A program made the position numbers and the translations under genes. The notes beneath the pieces were generated by a model that was not told where the DNA came from, did not search any database, and saw only the letters and a list, made by a program, of their open reading frames with translations. From Type-B symbiont of Plautia stali (lineage in GTDB: Bacteria > Pseudomonadota > Gammaproteobacteria > Enterobacterales > Enterobacteriaceae), in assembly GCA_001485295.1 (NCBI GenBank), contig BBOA01000004.1:118843-182842 (forward strand): a DNA stretch of 64,000 bases, read 5' to 3'. Shown here piece by piece: positions 18,946 through 29,500 of the stretch; the stretch's first letter is position 1; every line of letters begins with the position of its first letter.

Positions 18946-20529
18946 TTAATGCTCGCGGGTTTTACGGAAGATCACATCAGGATAGCGCTCCTGCATGATA
19001 TTGAGATTGACCATAGTCGGTGCGATATAGGTCAGGTTATCGCCGCCATCAAGCGCAAGGTTAATCTCGTTTTTACGCTGAAACTCATCGAATTTTTTCG
19101 CATCGCTGCATTCGACCCAGCGCGCCGTCGACACGTTGATCGCTTCGTAGATCGCTTCGACGTTGTATTCGCTCTTAAGACGCGCCACAACGACGTCGAA
19201 CTGCAGCACGCCCACCGCGCCGACAATCAGATCGTTGTTGTGCACCAGACGGAACACCTGCGCAGCGCCCTCTTCCGACAGCTGCACCAGCCCTTTCAGC
19301 AGCTGTTTCTGCTTGAGCGGATCGCGCAGGCGAATACGACGGAACAGCTCAGGGGAGAAGTTCGGAATGCCGGTGAACTTCATGTTCTCACCCTGAGTAA
19401 AGGTGTCGCCAATCTGAATGGTGCCGTGGTTGTGAAGACCTATGATGTCGCCCGGCCACGCCTCTTCCACATGCGAACGGTCGCCCGCCATAAAGGTCAG
19501 TGCGTCGGAGATCACCACATCTTTGCCGGTACGAACTTGGTGCAGCTTCATGCCCTTTTCATACTTACCGGAGACCACACGCATAAAGGCAATGCGGTCG
19601 CGGTGTCTCGGGTCCATGTTCGCCTGAATCTTAAACACAAAGCCGGTGAACTTCTCTTCCTGCACTGTCACAACACGCGCGTCAGTCGCGCGCGGCATCG
19701 GCGCGGGTGCCCAGGATACCAAGCCGTCGAGCATATGGTCGACGCCGAAGTTGCCCAGCGCGGTGCCGAAAAACACTGGCGTGATCTCGCCGCTCAGGAA
19801 TAGCTCCTGATCGAATTCATACGACGCGCCTTTCACCAGCTCCAGCTCTTCGCGCAGCTGCGCCGCCAGCTCTTCGCCGACCGCACTGTCCAGCACTGGG
19901 TTCTCCAGTCCTTTAACGATGCGCACATCCTGAATGGTGCGCCCTTTCCCCGACTGATAGAGGTAGGTTTCATCGTTATAAAGGTGATATACCCCTTTGA
20001 ACAGCTTGCCGCAGCCGATCGGCCAAGTGATGGGCGCGCAGGCGATTTTCAGTTCGCTTTCCACCTCGTCCAGCAGCTCCATCGGATCGCGGATGTCGCG
20101 GTCAAGTTTGTTCATAAAGGTCAGGATCGGCGTGTCGCGCAGACGGGTAACTTCCATCAGCTTGCGGGTACGATCCTCGACCCCTTTCGCCGCGTCGATC
20201 ACCATCAGACAGCAGTCCACCGCCGTCAGGGTGCGGTAGGTATCTTCCGAGAAGTCTTCGTGTCCTGGCGTATCGAGCAGGTTAACTAGGCTTTCACGGT
20301 AGGGGAACTGCATCACGGAGGTGGTGATGGAGATGCCGCGCTGCTTCTCCATTTCCATCCAGTCCGATTTAGCGTGCTGGCTGGAGCCGCGGCCTTTTAC
20401 CGTACCGGCGGTCTGGATGGCCTGTCCGAACAGCAGCACTTTTTCCGTGATGGTAGTTTTACCGGCATCGGGGTGAGAAATAATGGCAAAGGTGCGGCGG
20501 CGAGCCACCTCTTGCATAAAATTAGACAT
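18946..20529 (-). CDS. prfC: Peptide chain release factor 3 (PrfC/RF3)
   Basis: GTPase that removes RF1 and RF2 from the ribosome after termination. The start is taken as ATG 20529 ([14 protein letters not shown]), giving 527 residues against 529 in E. coli; 19 more upstream codons are open but unconserved. G1 is [10 protein letters not shown]3 is DTPGHEDF and G4 is NKLD. Domain II and III motifs such as GDRSHVEEA and FRRIRL are intact. Its retention matters in a genome rich in TAG codons, because RF3 promotes RF1 recycling. The frame is undamaged. Confidence 0.96.
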   Translation of the reverse strand: MSNFMQEVARRRTFAIISHPDAGKTTITEKVLLFGQAIQTAGTVKGRGSSQHAKSDWMEMEKQRGISITTSVMQFPYRESLVNLLDTPGHEDFSEDTYRTLTAVDCCLMVIDAAKGVEDRTRKLMEVTRLRDTPILTFMNKLDRDIRDPMELLDEVESELKIACAPITWPIGCGKLFKGVYHLYNDETYLYQSGKGRTIQDVRIVKGLENPVLDSAVGEELAAQLREELELVKGASYEFDQELFLSGEITPVFFGTALGNFGVDHMLDGLVSWAPAPMPRATDARVVTVQEEKFTGFVFKIQANMDPRHRDRIAFMRVVSGKYEKGMKLHQVRTGKDVVISDALTFMAGDRSHVEEAWPGDIIGLHNHGTIQIGDTFTQGENMKFTGIPNFSPELFRRIRLRDPLKQKQLLKGLVQLSEEGAAQVFRLVHNNDLIVGAVGVLQFDVVVARLKSEYNVEAIYEAINVSTARWVECSDAKKFDEFQRKNEINLALDGGDNLTYIAPTMVNLNIMQERYPDVIFRKTREH

Positions 20530-20719
20530 GAGTGAGTTCTTCTTATCGAGGCAACGTCGCCTGAGGAGACGCTGCAGAGTAATCATGATGGCCGGAGGCA
20601 GGTAAACGGAGCCAAGGTGACGCAGCAGCGTCAGAAGGCGGTGGCCGAGGCGCGTTCTACATTAGCGGCGATTCCGGTTACCTTGTCTTCGTTAAGACGG
20701 CATAGTATACAATATTTTG

Positions 20720-21480
20720 CGCGCGGCGGCGAAGAGGGGCAGGGAAAATTGTTGGCGCTGCCTACCGTCCGGCGGACAGCGTACGCCAGCGCGTTGAGAT
20801 CGAAGTGCATGTCAGGATGATGCAGTCCCAGCACCAGGTTGGTGCCCAGTCCCCAGAAACCCGCCTTAACGTTCGGGCGTTTTACCGGATAGTAGAAAAA
20901 GTCTTCGCTGCCCGGCGTGGTTTTCGCCTCCAGCAATCCCTCAGCGCCCAGCGCCGCGACGCTGTGCTGGATCATCATCATCTGAGTGACCTCTCTTTCG
21001 GCGCGTTCTCCCGCGAACGCAAATCCCACACGACGCGCGCCTAGTCAGGCACCGAATTGGTGACGCCAGCATTGCTGAGAAAGCGCGCCGCCTTCGACCA
21101 TTACCAGTGCACCGGCGCCTAGTTCTTCAACCGGCTGGAACAAAATCTTCAGGCGGCCCCTTTTCACCGCGACTTCCGCCAGCAGCTCCTGCGCGGCGGT
21201 CAGCACCACAGAAGAGTAGCCGTTATGACCGCAGGTGTGACGCGCGCAGGCGACGCCGTCGATGATATGGCCGAGCGCGTCCATATCGGCGCGCAGCGCC
21301 AGCACTGGGCTAGGCACCCCCGATCTCTGCCACGATGCCAGTGGTCTCATTGACGCCGCGCGTCACCTTTAGCCCCGCTTTATCCAGCTGGTCGGCAATA
21401 TAAGCGGAGGTTTTGAATTCTTCAAAACCCAGCTCCGGAATCTCGCGCAGGTAGTGGTAATGCTCTAACACCTTTGACAC
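20720..21480 (-). pseudogene. M20-family amidohydrolase (aminobenzoyl-glutamate/hippurate hydrolase type), decayed
   Basis: A likely GTG start at 21480 follows AGGAGAG. LEHYHYLREIPELGFEEFKTSAYI is the M20 opening, and VLALRADMDAL and HTCGHNGYSSV (metal ligands; family C-G-H-D-x-H altered at D and H) follow after a frameshift. After FQPVEELGAGALVMVEGG a large deletion removes the dimerisation lid. The end, TTPGSEDFFYYPVKRPNVKAGFWGLG, carries the last ligand region. A TAG and a frameshift also lie near 21040. It sits next to yjiG/yjiH permease relics, so the trio was probably an import-and-hydrolysis operon. Confidence 0.85.
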
Positions 21481-21539
21481 CACTTCTCTCCTAAACAAAA
21501 AGACGCATAACGCACATCGCGCTCGCCGCGTTGATAGAG

Positions 21540-21779
21540 CTAAGCGGTCAGCAGCACGGTAGTGGCTTCGACCGGCAGGCCGAACAGCCCTATCACCGGC
21601 ACGAAAACCTGTCCAAGAAACGGCATAATGCCAAGCAGATTCAGCACTTCCATTGGCATATAGGCCATTACTACGTTGGGCATTAGGTTATGGATAACGA
21701 TATGAAAACCTTTGCGCGAGCCAGTCACGAAAATGTCGGAAGGATTCTGGCTGCTTTTTACCGCTTCGTTATTTTCAAT
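21540..21779 (-). pseudogene. yjiG: YjiG-like permease component, C-terminally truncated
   Basis: It reads GSRKGFHIVIHNLMPNVVMAYM, then FGLPVEATTVLLTA and stop, matching the first 70 or so residues of the nucleoside-recognition (gate) domain protein YjiG (about 150 residues). The start looks damaged: ATT at 21779 overlaps the upstream TGA (ATTGA) where ATGA would be expected. The C-terminal helices are deleted up to the amidohydrolase relic. Confidence 0.8.
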
Positions 21780-22354
21780 GGGCGAAATCCTTCTTATAAA
21801 CACTATTTAACAAATAACGCGTTAGCATCGAACCGACAAATTTAAGAATAAACATCAGGGCGAGCGGAATAATAATCGGCAGGGTCATCGAGGCGAACAG
21901 CGCCGAGCTGATGGCGAAATAGTTATTGATTAAGACCGCGCCGGAATATTGCCAGGCGCTCATCACCACAATATCTTTTTTCGTCACCTAGTTACGGTCA
22001 TACATCTCTTTAGTCAGCGCTGCGCCTGCATCGGTGCTTTACAGATCAGTGATCAGCGCCAGCCCGCAGCGTCCCAGCAGGCCCATCAGCGGCTGCAGCA
22101 GCTTATGCTCCGTAGTAGATAAAAATCTCCAGCACGCCCAGCGCCAGCATCACAGTTGGCATCAGTGAGTGCGCGAAGAGAAAACCCGCTTTGGCGCTCA
22201 GGCTGCCCGCGCCAAGAAAGGTATTGCTGGCGGGATCTTTCATGGTGCCGAAGTTGTCGCCTGGCGTGGTGAAGTCAAAAGCGCCGAACCAGTAAAAACT
22301 CTTAACCTAGTAGAGTGTTGCTAGAAAAAAGAGGATAGCCACGCCCAGTGTCAT
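21775..22354 (-). pseudogene. yjiH: YjiH-like membrane permease component, decayed
   Basis: From ATG 22354 it reads MTLGVAILFFLATLY, then TAG (in CTAGG), VKSFYWFGAFDFTTPGDNFGTM and FAHSLMPTVMLALGVLEIFIYYGA. Frameshifts and a TAG at 21990-21988 (Gln, CCAGG to CTAGG) lead to VTKKDIVVMSAWQYSGAVLIN and a C-terminal RYLLNSVYKKDFAH. It is a hydrophobic gate-domain protein that paired with YjiG. Identification to YjiH is by neighbourhood and fold and is less sure than the family. Confidence 0.7.
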
Positions 22355-22780
22355 AGTTTTGTAGTTGAAATATATGGAACTTTGCAAGTTGCAGGATTTA
22401 TGGCAGCAGACGAATAAAAACTGTTTTGAAAATAATTTTTTCCTAAGGCCGTTTTTAATAATTAATTGTTTAAAACTGAATCGTTTTATATTGCGTAGTG
22501 AAACTATTTAGCGGCGAATATCCTTTCGGCGCGTCAGAAGAAAGTGTTAGTCCATGACAGGCTGCATCGGCCGATTGCAGCGGCTGCGCCCAATTCTAGT
22601 GCAATGTAGAATCTTTTCAGGAAAGATAATCAATCGCATTAAAATAGCTGAACAATTATATTTAAATAAATAAGATAAAATCTACTTTTCCGTAAAACGC
22701 TATCTTTTACTCTGAGTTATGGTGCATAATTCACCGCTTATCACCTGTTTAATAATTCTGTATTTATAAAGGAATCGCCC
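22355..22780. other. Intergenic leader upstream of ftnA
   Basis: AT-rich, 426 nt, no gene. A GGAA ribosome binding site (TAAAGGAATCGCCC) lies just before the ftnA ATG. A possible -10 CATAAT lies near 22725, without a good -35. Confidence 0.5.
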
Positions 22781-23287
22781 ATGCTGACTGCTGAAATGAC
22801 TGTGCTTCTAAACGATCAACTCAATCTCGAATTTTTCTCCGCCAACCTCTATTTGCAGATGAGCGCATGGTGCAGCGATAAAGGTCTGGAAGGCGCAGCG
22901 GCGTTTCTGAAAGAGCACTCTCGCGAAGAGATGGAGCATATGCAGCGCATGTTCGACTACCTGAGCGATACTGGTGCCATGCCGGTGCTCGGCACCATCG
23001 CCGCGCCGCCGGTCGCCTATAACTCCCTGTCTGAACTGCTGGAGCAGGCGCTGGAGCATGAGAAGCTGATCAGCAGCAAAATCAACGAGCTGGCACATAC
23101 TGCGATCACGTCGCTCAACTACTCTACCTTTAATTTCCTGCAATGGTACGTGGCGGAACAGCATGAAGAAGAGAAGCTGTTCAAAACCGTGCTGGATAAG
23201 CTGGCGATGGTGGGCAACAAAGGCGAAATCCTGTTCCTGATCGACAAAGATCTGGCGCGTAATATGGAGAGCCACGACGCTAATTAA
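22781..23287 (+). CDS. ftnA: Non-haem ferritin FtnA
   Basis: Cytosolic 24-meric iron-storage protein. It is 168 residues (E. coli 165) and intact. The ferroxidase ligands are all present at the expected places: Glu17, Glu50 and His53 (HSREEMEHM), Glu94, Gln127 and Glu130 ([10 protein letters not shown]). The four-helix bundle and short C-terminal helix are complete. It stands alone among dead genes, so iron storage appears worth keeping although exbBD nearby is lost. Confidence 0.96.
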   Translation: MLTAEMTVLLNDQLNLEFFSANLYLQMSAWCSDKGLEGAAAFLKEHSREEMEHMQRMFDYLSDTGAMPVLGTIAAPPVAYNSLSELLEQALEHEKLISSKINELAHTAITSLNYSTFNFLQWYVAEQHEEEKLFKTVLDKLAMVGNKGEILFLIDKDLARNMESHDAN

Positions 23288-23345
23288 GGTTTTACAGACG
23301 ATGTCCTAAGTCAAAACGCGGGTGAGATGGCCCGAAGAGCAAAGC

Positions 23346-23371
23346 GGCCCGCGACAAGGATGTCGCGGGCC
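23346..23371 (+). terminator. Stem-loop after ftnA
   Basis: GGCCCGCGACA / TGTCGCGGGCC, a perfect 11-bp stem with an AGGA loop, lies 59 nt past the ftnA stop. It lacks a T tract. Confidence 0.6.
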
Positions 23372-23472
23372 GAGCGAGCAGGGATGCGTTAAGCGACTTT
23401 ACGATCGGGCTATCTCTCCCACGTTAGCACCTGATTCCGCAGACATTGCTTTCTAAATATTCCTGTCTTGCA

Positions 23473-23921
23473 TTACAAACTAACCAACACTCCTTTCTCG
23501 CCATTGATGCACAGCTCGCGCGTCTTGCCAGCAGGCAACAGAACTTCAATCTCACGCCCCGCCCGCTAATAGTCGCCGCGCTTCTCCAGCGTCAGTTCCA
23601 TACGCTCGCCTCTGCTGCGCAGCGTCTAGTGTATCCACAACGCGTTGCCCTGACGCCAGCCGTGGCTCTCGCCGTCATCGTCGAAAAACTCGCCCTCTGT
23701 GCGTGCCTCGCCCGGCGTAGGTCACAGCTGCAGCTCACGCACGCTGTCGAGACGCGTATCGGTGGTGGTTTCGCAGCGCCCTAGCGGAATGGCAGAGCCG
23801 GCGCGATGCTCTAGGTACGGTTCATCGCGCTTTCAGCAGCACGCGCATCAGACCCGGCTCCAGCACGTACAGGCGCAGCAGATGGCGATTATCCACCTTC
23901 AGCCACCAGCGCGCTGAGCAT
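23473..23921 (-). pseudogene. GH31 alpha-glucosidase/xylosidase relic lacking its catalytic barrel
   Basis: The N-terminal piece, starting near 23921, reads VDNRHLLRLYVLEPGLMRVLLK, the first beta-sandwich of GH31 enzymes. It then joins the C-terminal module EGEFFDDDGESHGWRQGNALW, the conserved D-D-D-G-x-S motif near the end of the family. The whole (beta/alpha)8 barrel with the catalytic Asp residues is deleted, and several stops are present. It ends at TAA 23475-23473. Confidence 0.75.
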
Positions 23922-24419
23922 GCAGGAGATCACCTGATGGTCGAAGCCGCCGATGGAGGTCAGCGCGATCGCCAGATAAGGATCTTTAACCAAGGTCATC
24001 AGCGCCAGCGAGATCATTAGCGCCGGTGATAGAGCTGGCGACGCTGCCGAGATCGTCGGTGAGAAACGGCAGCCACGCGAACATCACGATCTGCTTGAGA
24101 TCCATGCCGCGCTCGTTAGCCAGATAGAGCGGCACTCAGAAGCTCAGCACCGCCTAGGCGGGTTCGGCGAGAAAGGCCGGGATGGCGATGCCTTAGAACT
24201 TTTTCTCTTTGCCGATGGTTTTCAGCGCCTAGAAGAACGACAGCTTGTCGCCCACCGCTTCGTTGTCCTAGATGATTTAGTCGCGCCCCTCGTCCGACAG
24301 GCGCGCATGTTTTTCCGGCGACTGATAAGCCACCACTCGGTGACCGCCTCTCTCGCCAGTAGATGGTTGAGCAGCAGGCCGAGCAGCACAACGAAGATCA
24401 CAACGATACCCCGGCGGAG
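23922..24419 (-). pseudogene. MFS transporter relic, hexuronate/ACS-like C-terminal half
   Basis: Pieces in several frames read KLSFF-stop-ALKTIGKEKKF, LYLANERGMDLKQIVMFAWLPFLTDDLGS and YLAIALTSIGGFDHQVISCMLSALV, resembling the anion:cation symporter (hexuronate) family around helices 7-11. TAG codons lie in CTAGG or CCTAG contexts near 24231, 24272 and 24154. Its tail runs into the GH31 relic, so a sugar-uptake and sugar-hydrolysis pair is plausible. Confidence 0.6.
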
Positions 24420-24697
24420 AAGCACTGCAGCAGACGGCCGAGCAGGATCAGAATCGGCGCGGCGGTACCCAGCGTGGCATGTCCCGGCACCAGCGCGATG
24501 GTCAGCGTGCCGATCGCCATCAGTCCCAGCGTTAGGCGGCTATGATGGTCGATATAGTCGCCAAGCACGATAGCGCTCAGTGGCCGTATTAGGAATCCGG
24601 TGTCGAAGGTCATCAGGGTTAACATTAGCGAGACGAATGGATCGTCGCCGGGAAAAAGGTTTTCGAGATGGCGGTAGCATAGTAGCTAAACACCATC
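24420..24697 (-). pseudogene. MFS transporter relic, metabolite:H+ symporter (KgtP/TcuC-like) N-terminal part
   Basis: [25 protein letters not shown], then [22 protein letters not shown] and [13 protein letters not shown] match helices 1-4 of the MHS family (R-P-L-G and D-R-x-G-R motifs degraded to RPLS and DHHSR). The first residues are missing; the sequence is fused to the truncated exbD end. It also changes character near 24420, suggesting a deletion joined two transporter genes, although a single diverged gene is possible. Confidence 0.55.
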
Positions 24698-24892
24698 CCG
24701 CCCCACGCAGCTCTCCGGCCGCGGCGCGCTAGTCGAGGTAGGAAGATTAATGCGAACATCTACGGTCGCCAGCGGCTCGGCCAACATAAAGATGATCATC
24801 AGCAGAACCAGCATAACGTCGATAAATAGCGTTACGTTGATCTCATACATCTCGCCATCGCTTTCTAGGTCGTCGTTTAATCGCATTGCCAT
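24698..24892 (-). pseudogene. exbD: TonB-system protein ExbD, C-terminally truncated
   Basis: MAMRLNDDLESDGEMYEINVTLFIDVMLVLLMIIFMLAEPLATVDVRINLP is the ExbD N-terminus and membrane helix with the essential Asp25 (FIDVMLVLL). About 60 of roughly 140 codons remain before fusion to the MFS relic. The family NVTPFIDV has Pro changed to Leu. The periplasmic domain is gone. Confidence 0.92.
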
Positions 24893-24896
24893 GGCG

Positions 24897-25440
24897 TTAA
24901 CCTACGCGTAATTTCTGAGCGACCGGACGAGCATCAGCGCTTTTCGCGTTGAGATTGCCCAGATCGATATCGCGGCTCTGCAGCAGCAGGATCTGCGCTG
25001 CCACGTCGCCCAGCGACGCTTTATAGCTCGTAATCATGCTTGCAAACTATAGATCACCACTGCCGGAATTACCTCCACCAAGCAGATAGCGGTCGCTAGC
25101 AGCGCTTCCGCGATATCGCGACCGCGCGCGACAACCGCCAGATTGGTGGTCTCTGTGTCTGCACGATGCCGATAAAGCTGTTTATAATGCCCTATACTGT
25201 GCCGAACAGGCCGATAAAAAGGCACGACAGAACCGATAGTAGCGAGGAAGCCGTTGCCGCTGCCGGCGTGACAGCTAAAGGCGGTGACGCGGCGCTCAAA
25301 ACGGAAGCTGGTACGCTCTTTAATACCATCGGTATCCTCAACGCCCGCAGAAAGCTCAATCTCGTTTTGCGCATCATTCAGCAATACCGCGCGGTGGCTG
25401 TGCTTGTTAAACTGTGCGGCGGCACGACGTGACGTTGCCG
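24897..25440 (-). pseudogene. exbB: TonB-system protein ExbB, N-terminally truncated and frameshifted
   Basis: AAAQFNKHSHRAVLLNDAQNEIELSAGVEDTDGIKERTSFRFERRV matches ExbB from about residue 70. Frameshifts follow; FLATIGSVVPF is followed by a stop, then GLFGTV-stop-GI (Trp to TAG), TNLAVVARG, DIAEALLATAICLVEVIPAVVIY and the C-terminal AQKLRVG with TAA at 24899-24897. The first membrane helix is missing. Order exbB-exbD divergent from metC is as in E. coli. Confidence 0.92.
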
Positions 25441-25665
25441 CTGTTAGCGCCCTTTTACGACATTTTTTAAGGGCATTTCAGAAATATAGTTTCCAGTATA
25501 AATTTATTATTATATAAATTTAAAATTTTATCTTGTTCATTCAATCAACATTGTCACATTTTCAGCCAGCGAAATTTGCCTATTCTGGCAGCACAGAGAT
25601 CGCGACTTCTGCCGATCGCTACCTGTACCTTCCTCTACCTGCCTAGAGAAAAATAATGAGTGAGA

Positions 25666-26194
25666 ATGAATAAATGGATGCTTGCCTTTCCGTCTCCGCT
25701 GCGCTCGGCCTGAGCGCCACATCGACATCGGCGAAAGTACTGAAAGTGGCGGAAGCACAGCCCGCCGGCTATCCCACCGTCATGGCGCTGCAGCATATGG
25801 GCGACAAGCTTAAGTAGGCCACCGACGGGCGGCTGGAGATGCGGGTCCTAGGCAGGCGGCGTGCTGGGCGATGAAGATCAAACACTGCAGCAGGTGCAGC
25901 TGGGCGCGATCGACATGATCCGTGTCTCGCGGGCGCCGGTCACTACCATCGCGCCAGAAACCAGCGTGCTGACGCTGCCCTATATCTTCCGCGACGTCGA
26001 GCATATGCATAAGCTGCTAGACGGCGACGTCGGCAAGCAGATCGTCGAGAAGTTCGACGTCAACGCCAACGTGCGCATGGTCTTTCTCGGCTGGACCGAC
26101 GCGGGCGAACGCAACATGATCACCAAAAAACCGCTCAGCAAACCCGCATGAACATCCGCGAGCAGAACAACGCCATCTTACTGGCGACGCTGAA
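25666..26194 (+). pseudogene. TRAP transporter solute-binding protein DctP-like, truncated
   Basis: After ATG 25666 come a frameshifted signal peptide and AKVLKVAEAQPAGYPTVMALQHMGDKLK, then TAG, GVLGDEDQTLQQVQLGAIDMIRVS and TSVLTLPYIFRDVEHMHKLLDG to NMITKKPLSKP. A short deletion or frameshift leads to NIREQNNAILLATLN, where the gene is cut and fused to the end of dctM. It bound C4-dicarboxylate- or sugar-acid-type ligands in the periplasm. Confidence 0.85.
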
Positions 26195-26354
26195 TAGGCA
26201 CGGTGCTGTTCGTCGCCAGCGCAGTGAGCAAGCACAAGATCGAGCAGGTGGTGAGCGAGAGATGCTGGCTTTTTACGGCATCCTGTTTCTGGGTCTGATT
26301 ACCTACATTCCTGCCATATCCCTATGGCTGCCAAATCTGATGGGCGTGATGTAG
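26195..26354 (+). pseudogene. TRAP transporter large permease DctM, last 50 codons only
   Basis: GTVLFVASAVSKHKIEQVV, then a frameshift and LAFYGILFLGLITYIPAISLWLPNLMGVM with TAG. This is the typical DctM/YiaN C-terminal helix. The deletion between dctP and here removed dctQ and most of dctM. Confidence 0.8.
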
Positions 26355-26367
26355 CGTGTGGCAAGGC

Positions 26368-26387
26368 GGGCGGCACGCCAGCCGCCC
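26368..26387 (+). terminator. Stem-loop after the dctM relic
   Basis: GGGCGGC / GCCGCCC with a 6-nt loop, 13 nt past the relic's stop, without a T tract. Confidence 0.45.
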
Positions 26388-26486
26388 GTCATCGGGCAGG
26401 TTATGAATATCAGGATTTGAGGTCAACTCTGACCGGCAATTCATGGTAACGTGAAGCCTTTGTGGTAAGCGGCAGGGTAGACACGA

Positions 26487-27677
26487 ATGACAACCAAAAA
26501 AATCGATACCACCTTAATCAGCGCGGGACGCAGCAAACGTTACACTCAGGGTGCGGTCAACAGCGTCATTCAGCGCGCTTCCTCGCTGGTTTTTGACAGC
26601 GTTGCCGATAAAAAACGCGCCATGGCGGGACGCGCCAGCGGCGAACTCTTTTATGGCCGTCGCGGCACCCTGACTCACTTCTCGCTGCAGGATGCCATGA
26701 CCGAGCTGGAAGGCGGCGCGGGCTGCGTGCTCTACCCCTGTGGCGCGGCGACGGTGGCCAACGCTATTCTCTCTTTCGTCGACGCCGGCGACCATGTGCT
26801 GATGTGCGGCGCGGTCTACGAGCCGACTCAGGACTTCTGCACTAAAATCCTCAGCAAACTCGGAATCGCCACTACTTTTTACGATCACACCCTCGGTAGC
26901 GAAATCAGCGCGCTGGTGCGCCCGGAAACCCGCGTGGTATTTCTGGAATCTCCCGCCTCTATCACCATGGAGGTGCAGGACATTCCGGCGATCGTCGCCG
27001 CCGTGCGAGCAAAGGCGCCTGATGCGGTGATCATGATGGATAACACTTGGGCGGCAGGCTTTTTCTTTAAAGCGCTGGCGCACGGCGTAGATATCTCGAT
27101 TCAGGCAGGCACGAAATATCTTATTGGCCACAGTGACGCCATGATCGGCACCGCGGTGGCGAACGCGCGCTGCTTGAAGCAGCTGCGCGAGAACTCCTAT
27201 CTGATGGGGCAGACGGTAGACGCCGACAGCGCCTATATGGCAAGCCGCGGCTTGCGCACCCTCGCGACGCGGCTGCGCCAGCACGAAGCGAGCGCGCTGC
27301 AGGTGGCGGAGTGGCTCTTCTCCCGACAGGAGGTGGCGCGCGTCAACCATCCTGCGCTAGTGCAGAGCAAAGGCCACGCCTTCTGGAAACGCGACTTCAG
27401 CGGCAGCAGCGGCCTGTTTTCCTTCGTGCTGCATGAAAAACTCAGCGGCGAAAAACTGGTGCAATACCTCGATCGCTTCCACCATTTCAGCATGGCCTAC
27501 TCGTGGGGCGGCTACGAGTCGCTGATTCTGGCGAACCAGCCGGAAGAGCTGATGGCGATTCGCCCGGCGGGCGGCGTCGACTTTGACGGCACCCTAGTGC
27601 GTCTACACATTGGCCTAGAACACGTAGACGACCTGATTGATGATTTAACAGCGGGCTTTACCCGTCTGGCGCAGTAG
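26487..27677 (+). CDS. metC: Cystathionine beta-lyase MetC
   Basis: PLP enzyme that cleaves cystathionine to homocysteine, pyruvate and ammonia in methionine synthesis. It is 396 residues (E. coli 395) and intact. The PLP lysine lies in [14 protein letters not shown], with the PLP-ring-stacking Tyr region in VYEPTQDF and the conserved MDNTWAAG before it. Upstream, exbB-exbD is divergent as in E. coli, but a TRAP relic now occupies the region where the metC promoter normally lies, and I see no tandem MetJ boxes in the 130 nt before the start. Methionine-dependent control may have changed. Confidence 0.96.
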   Translation: MTTKKIDTTLISAGRSKRYTQGAVNSVIQRASSLVFDSVADKKRAMAGRASGELFYGRRGTLTHFSLQDAMTELEGGAGCVLYPCGAATVANAILSFVDAGDHVLMCGAVYEPTQDFCTKILSKLGIATTFYDHTLGSEISALVRPETRVVFLESPASITMEVQDIPAIVAAVRAKAPDAVIMMDNTWAAGFFFKALAHGVDISIQAGTKYLIGHSDAMIGTAVANARCLKQLRENSYLMGQTVDADSAYMASRGLRTLATRLRQHEASALQVAEWLFSRQEVARVNHPALVQSKGHAFWKRDFSGSSGLFSFVLHEKLSGEKLVQYLDRFHHFSMAYSWGGYESLILANQPEELMAIRPAGGVDFDGTLVRLHIGLEHVDDLIDDLTAGFTRLAQ

Positions 27678-27782
27678 TAACATAAACAGAACCTCAACCA
27701 CAGAATGGCGACCGGCCGCAGATCAAATATCTCTGCCAAATTGCCGCTAAAATAGATTCCATCTGACTCGATGGGATAGCAA

Positions 27783-28427
27783 ATGAGTCTTTTATACGAG
27801 ATTGTTCATGTGCTCTGGCATCAGGATTTTGCCGCGCTGGCCGATCCAAGATACAAATGTGGTTTGGGTAGTTTACGGCGTGATGTTTCTGACGCTGTTT
27901 CTGGAAAATGGGTTGCTGTCTGCCTCGTTTTTGCGAGGCAACAGCTTGCTGCTGCTGACGGGCGCGATAGTGGCCAAAGGGGTGATGGATTTTTTCCCCA
28001 CTATGCTGATTCTGACTACCGCTGCCAGCCTTGGCTGCTAGCTGAGCTACTTGCAGGTTCGCTGACTCGGCAATACGTGCCAGTAAAGAGCTGGCTGATG
28101 CACCTGCCGCCGCAGTATCATCAGCTGTTTAACCGCCACGGCCTGATGGCGCAGCTGGTAAGCCGCTTTCTGGCATCCGTCAGCACTATTCTGCTAACCA
28201 TGGCGGGTATCTCCGGCCGACAGAACGGCCGCTTTCAGCTGTTTAACTGGCTGAGTGTGCTGCTGTGAGTGGCGATTGTGTTGGCGTTTAGCTACGGCAT
28301 CAGTCAGGTGCTCTTTATCAAACGCCATGAAGATCAGGTGATGGCGATCCTGACGGTTCTGCTATTTGTCGGCCTAGCGGGCAGCATTATCGTCATCTGG
28401 AAAAAACGCCCGCAAAAACAGGCGTGA
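27783..28427 (+). pseudogene. yghB: DedA-family membrane protein YghB, decayed
   Basis: [22 protein letters not shown], a frameshift near 27850, then [31 protein letters not shown] (family F-L-P-G-D-S-L altered to FLRGNSL), TAG at 28039-28041 (Trp), more frameshifts, NRHGLMAQLVSRFLASV, TMAGISGRQNGRFQLFNW, TGA and a C-terminal IKRHEDQVM. The essential acidic residue of the DedA motif is lost. It follows metC as in E. coli. Confidence 0.92.
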
Positions 28428-28451
28428 TCGCGAGGCGTCAGGCCTACGGCT

Positions 28452-29280
28452 CCGCCATCCTCTGATGCACGCAATTGATCTCCTCTCCCGGCATCACGCC
28501 GAAATAGCGCTTAAACTCCCGTGAGAACTACAATGGGCTTTCATAGCCCACACGAACTGCCGCCGTGCTCGTCTTCAGCCCGTCCATGCAACATCAGCAG
28601 CCGCGCCTGATGCAGCCGGTAGCGCTTCAGTACTGTCACCACCTCGAAGTTGTGATGAAACGCCGAGACCTCATGTTGACCTCTGCCGCCAGCGCATCGA
28701 CGCTGAGGTTATCCACATAGTGGTTTTCAATGCGGCGCAGCGCGCGGGCGATCTGGCTGAACTGCGTATGACGACTCACCAGCGACAGCAGCGCGCTGCC
28801 CGTCGGACCGGTCAGCACTTAACAGATAATATCCCGCATGATCTGCGGTCCAAGCCCGCGCGCGTCGTGCGGATTCGGCATCACGTCGAGCAGGCGCTCC
28901 GCCGCGCAAAGCATCGGTTCAGTCAGCTAGGCAGAGTGAATGTCGGAGGTCTGCGGCGGCGGCTGAAAATCTTCATCGTCGCCGATCTCAATCAGCAGAG
29001 CCTGCAGCCTGGCGGTATCGATCGTCAGAAACATGCCGGCGACCGGCTTTTCCGGGGACGCTCAGGTTTCGCACTCCACCGGCAGCGGTGAGCATCAGAT
29101 ATTTGGTGACGTCGTAGGTAAAAACGGTGCTGCCAAGATAGCCGGTTTTGCTTCCCTGAAACAAAATAACGATACCGGGTTATACATAATCGGCATGCGC
29201 GGCTGGTACTGGTTAAGGTAAATCAGGCGGACGTTTTCCACTGGGCAAAGGCGGCAGCGTCTATTGGTCATTAGGGTCAC
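28452..29280 (-). pseudogene. yqhC: AraC-family regulator YqhC, decayed
   Basis: The N-terminal cupin part starts near 29280 and retains IMYNP; the family region around FSGHKIGYL is disrupted. A middle segment, [15 protein letters not shown], carries a TAG near 28930 (CCTGG to CCTAG). The DNA-binding part keeps [47 protein letters not shown], the first helix-turn-helix, then frameshifts; the second is degraded to about 28460. In E. coli YqhC activates yqhD-dkgA under aldehyde stress; yqhD is absent here and dkgA is dead. Confidence 0.9.
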
Positions 29281-29500
29281 AACCTAGTTTGTAAGGTGCT
29301 GACACTTCGTGCGCTATGCATATCTGTCGCAGGGTAAAGAAACCAGTCTACCAAGCTGCTGCAAAATTCACCGCTGAAATGGAGAAACAGGCAAGACTTC
29401 CGCAGGATCAGGCAGGACGGGAAGCGGAATTGCCACCCACAATAAGGTTTGTTGACTAGACTTAACTATTTTCAGGTCACTGCAATAGAAAAGAGCACCT

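Noticed and set aside
18949..19803. 284-codon open frame opposite prfC
   Set aside because: Shadow of prfC with biased composition and no recognisable domain.
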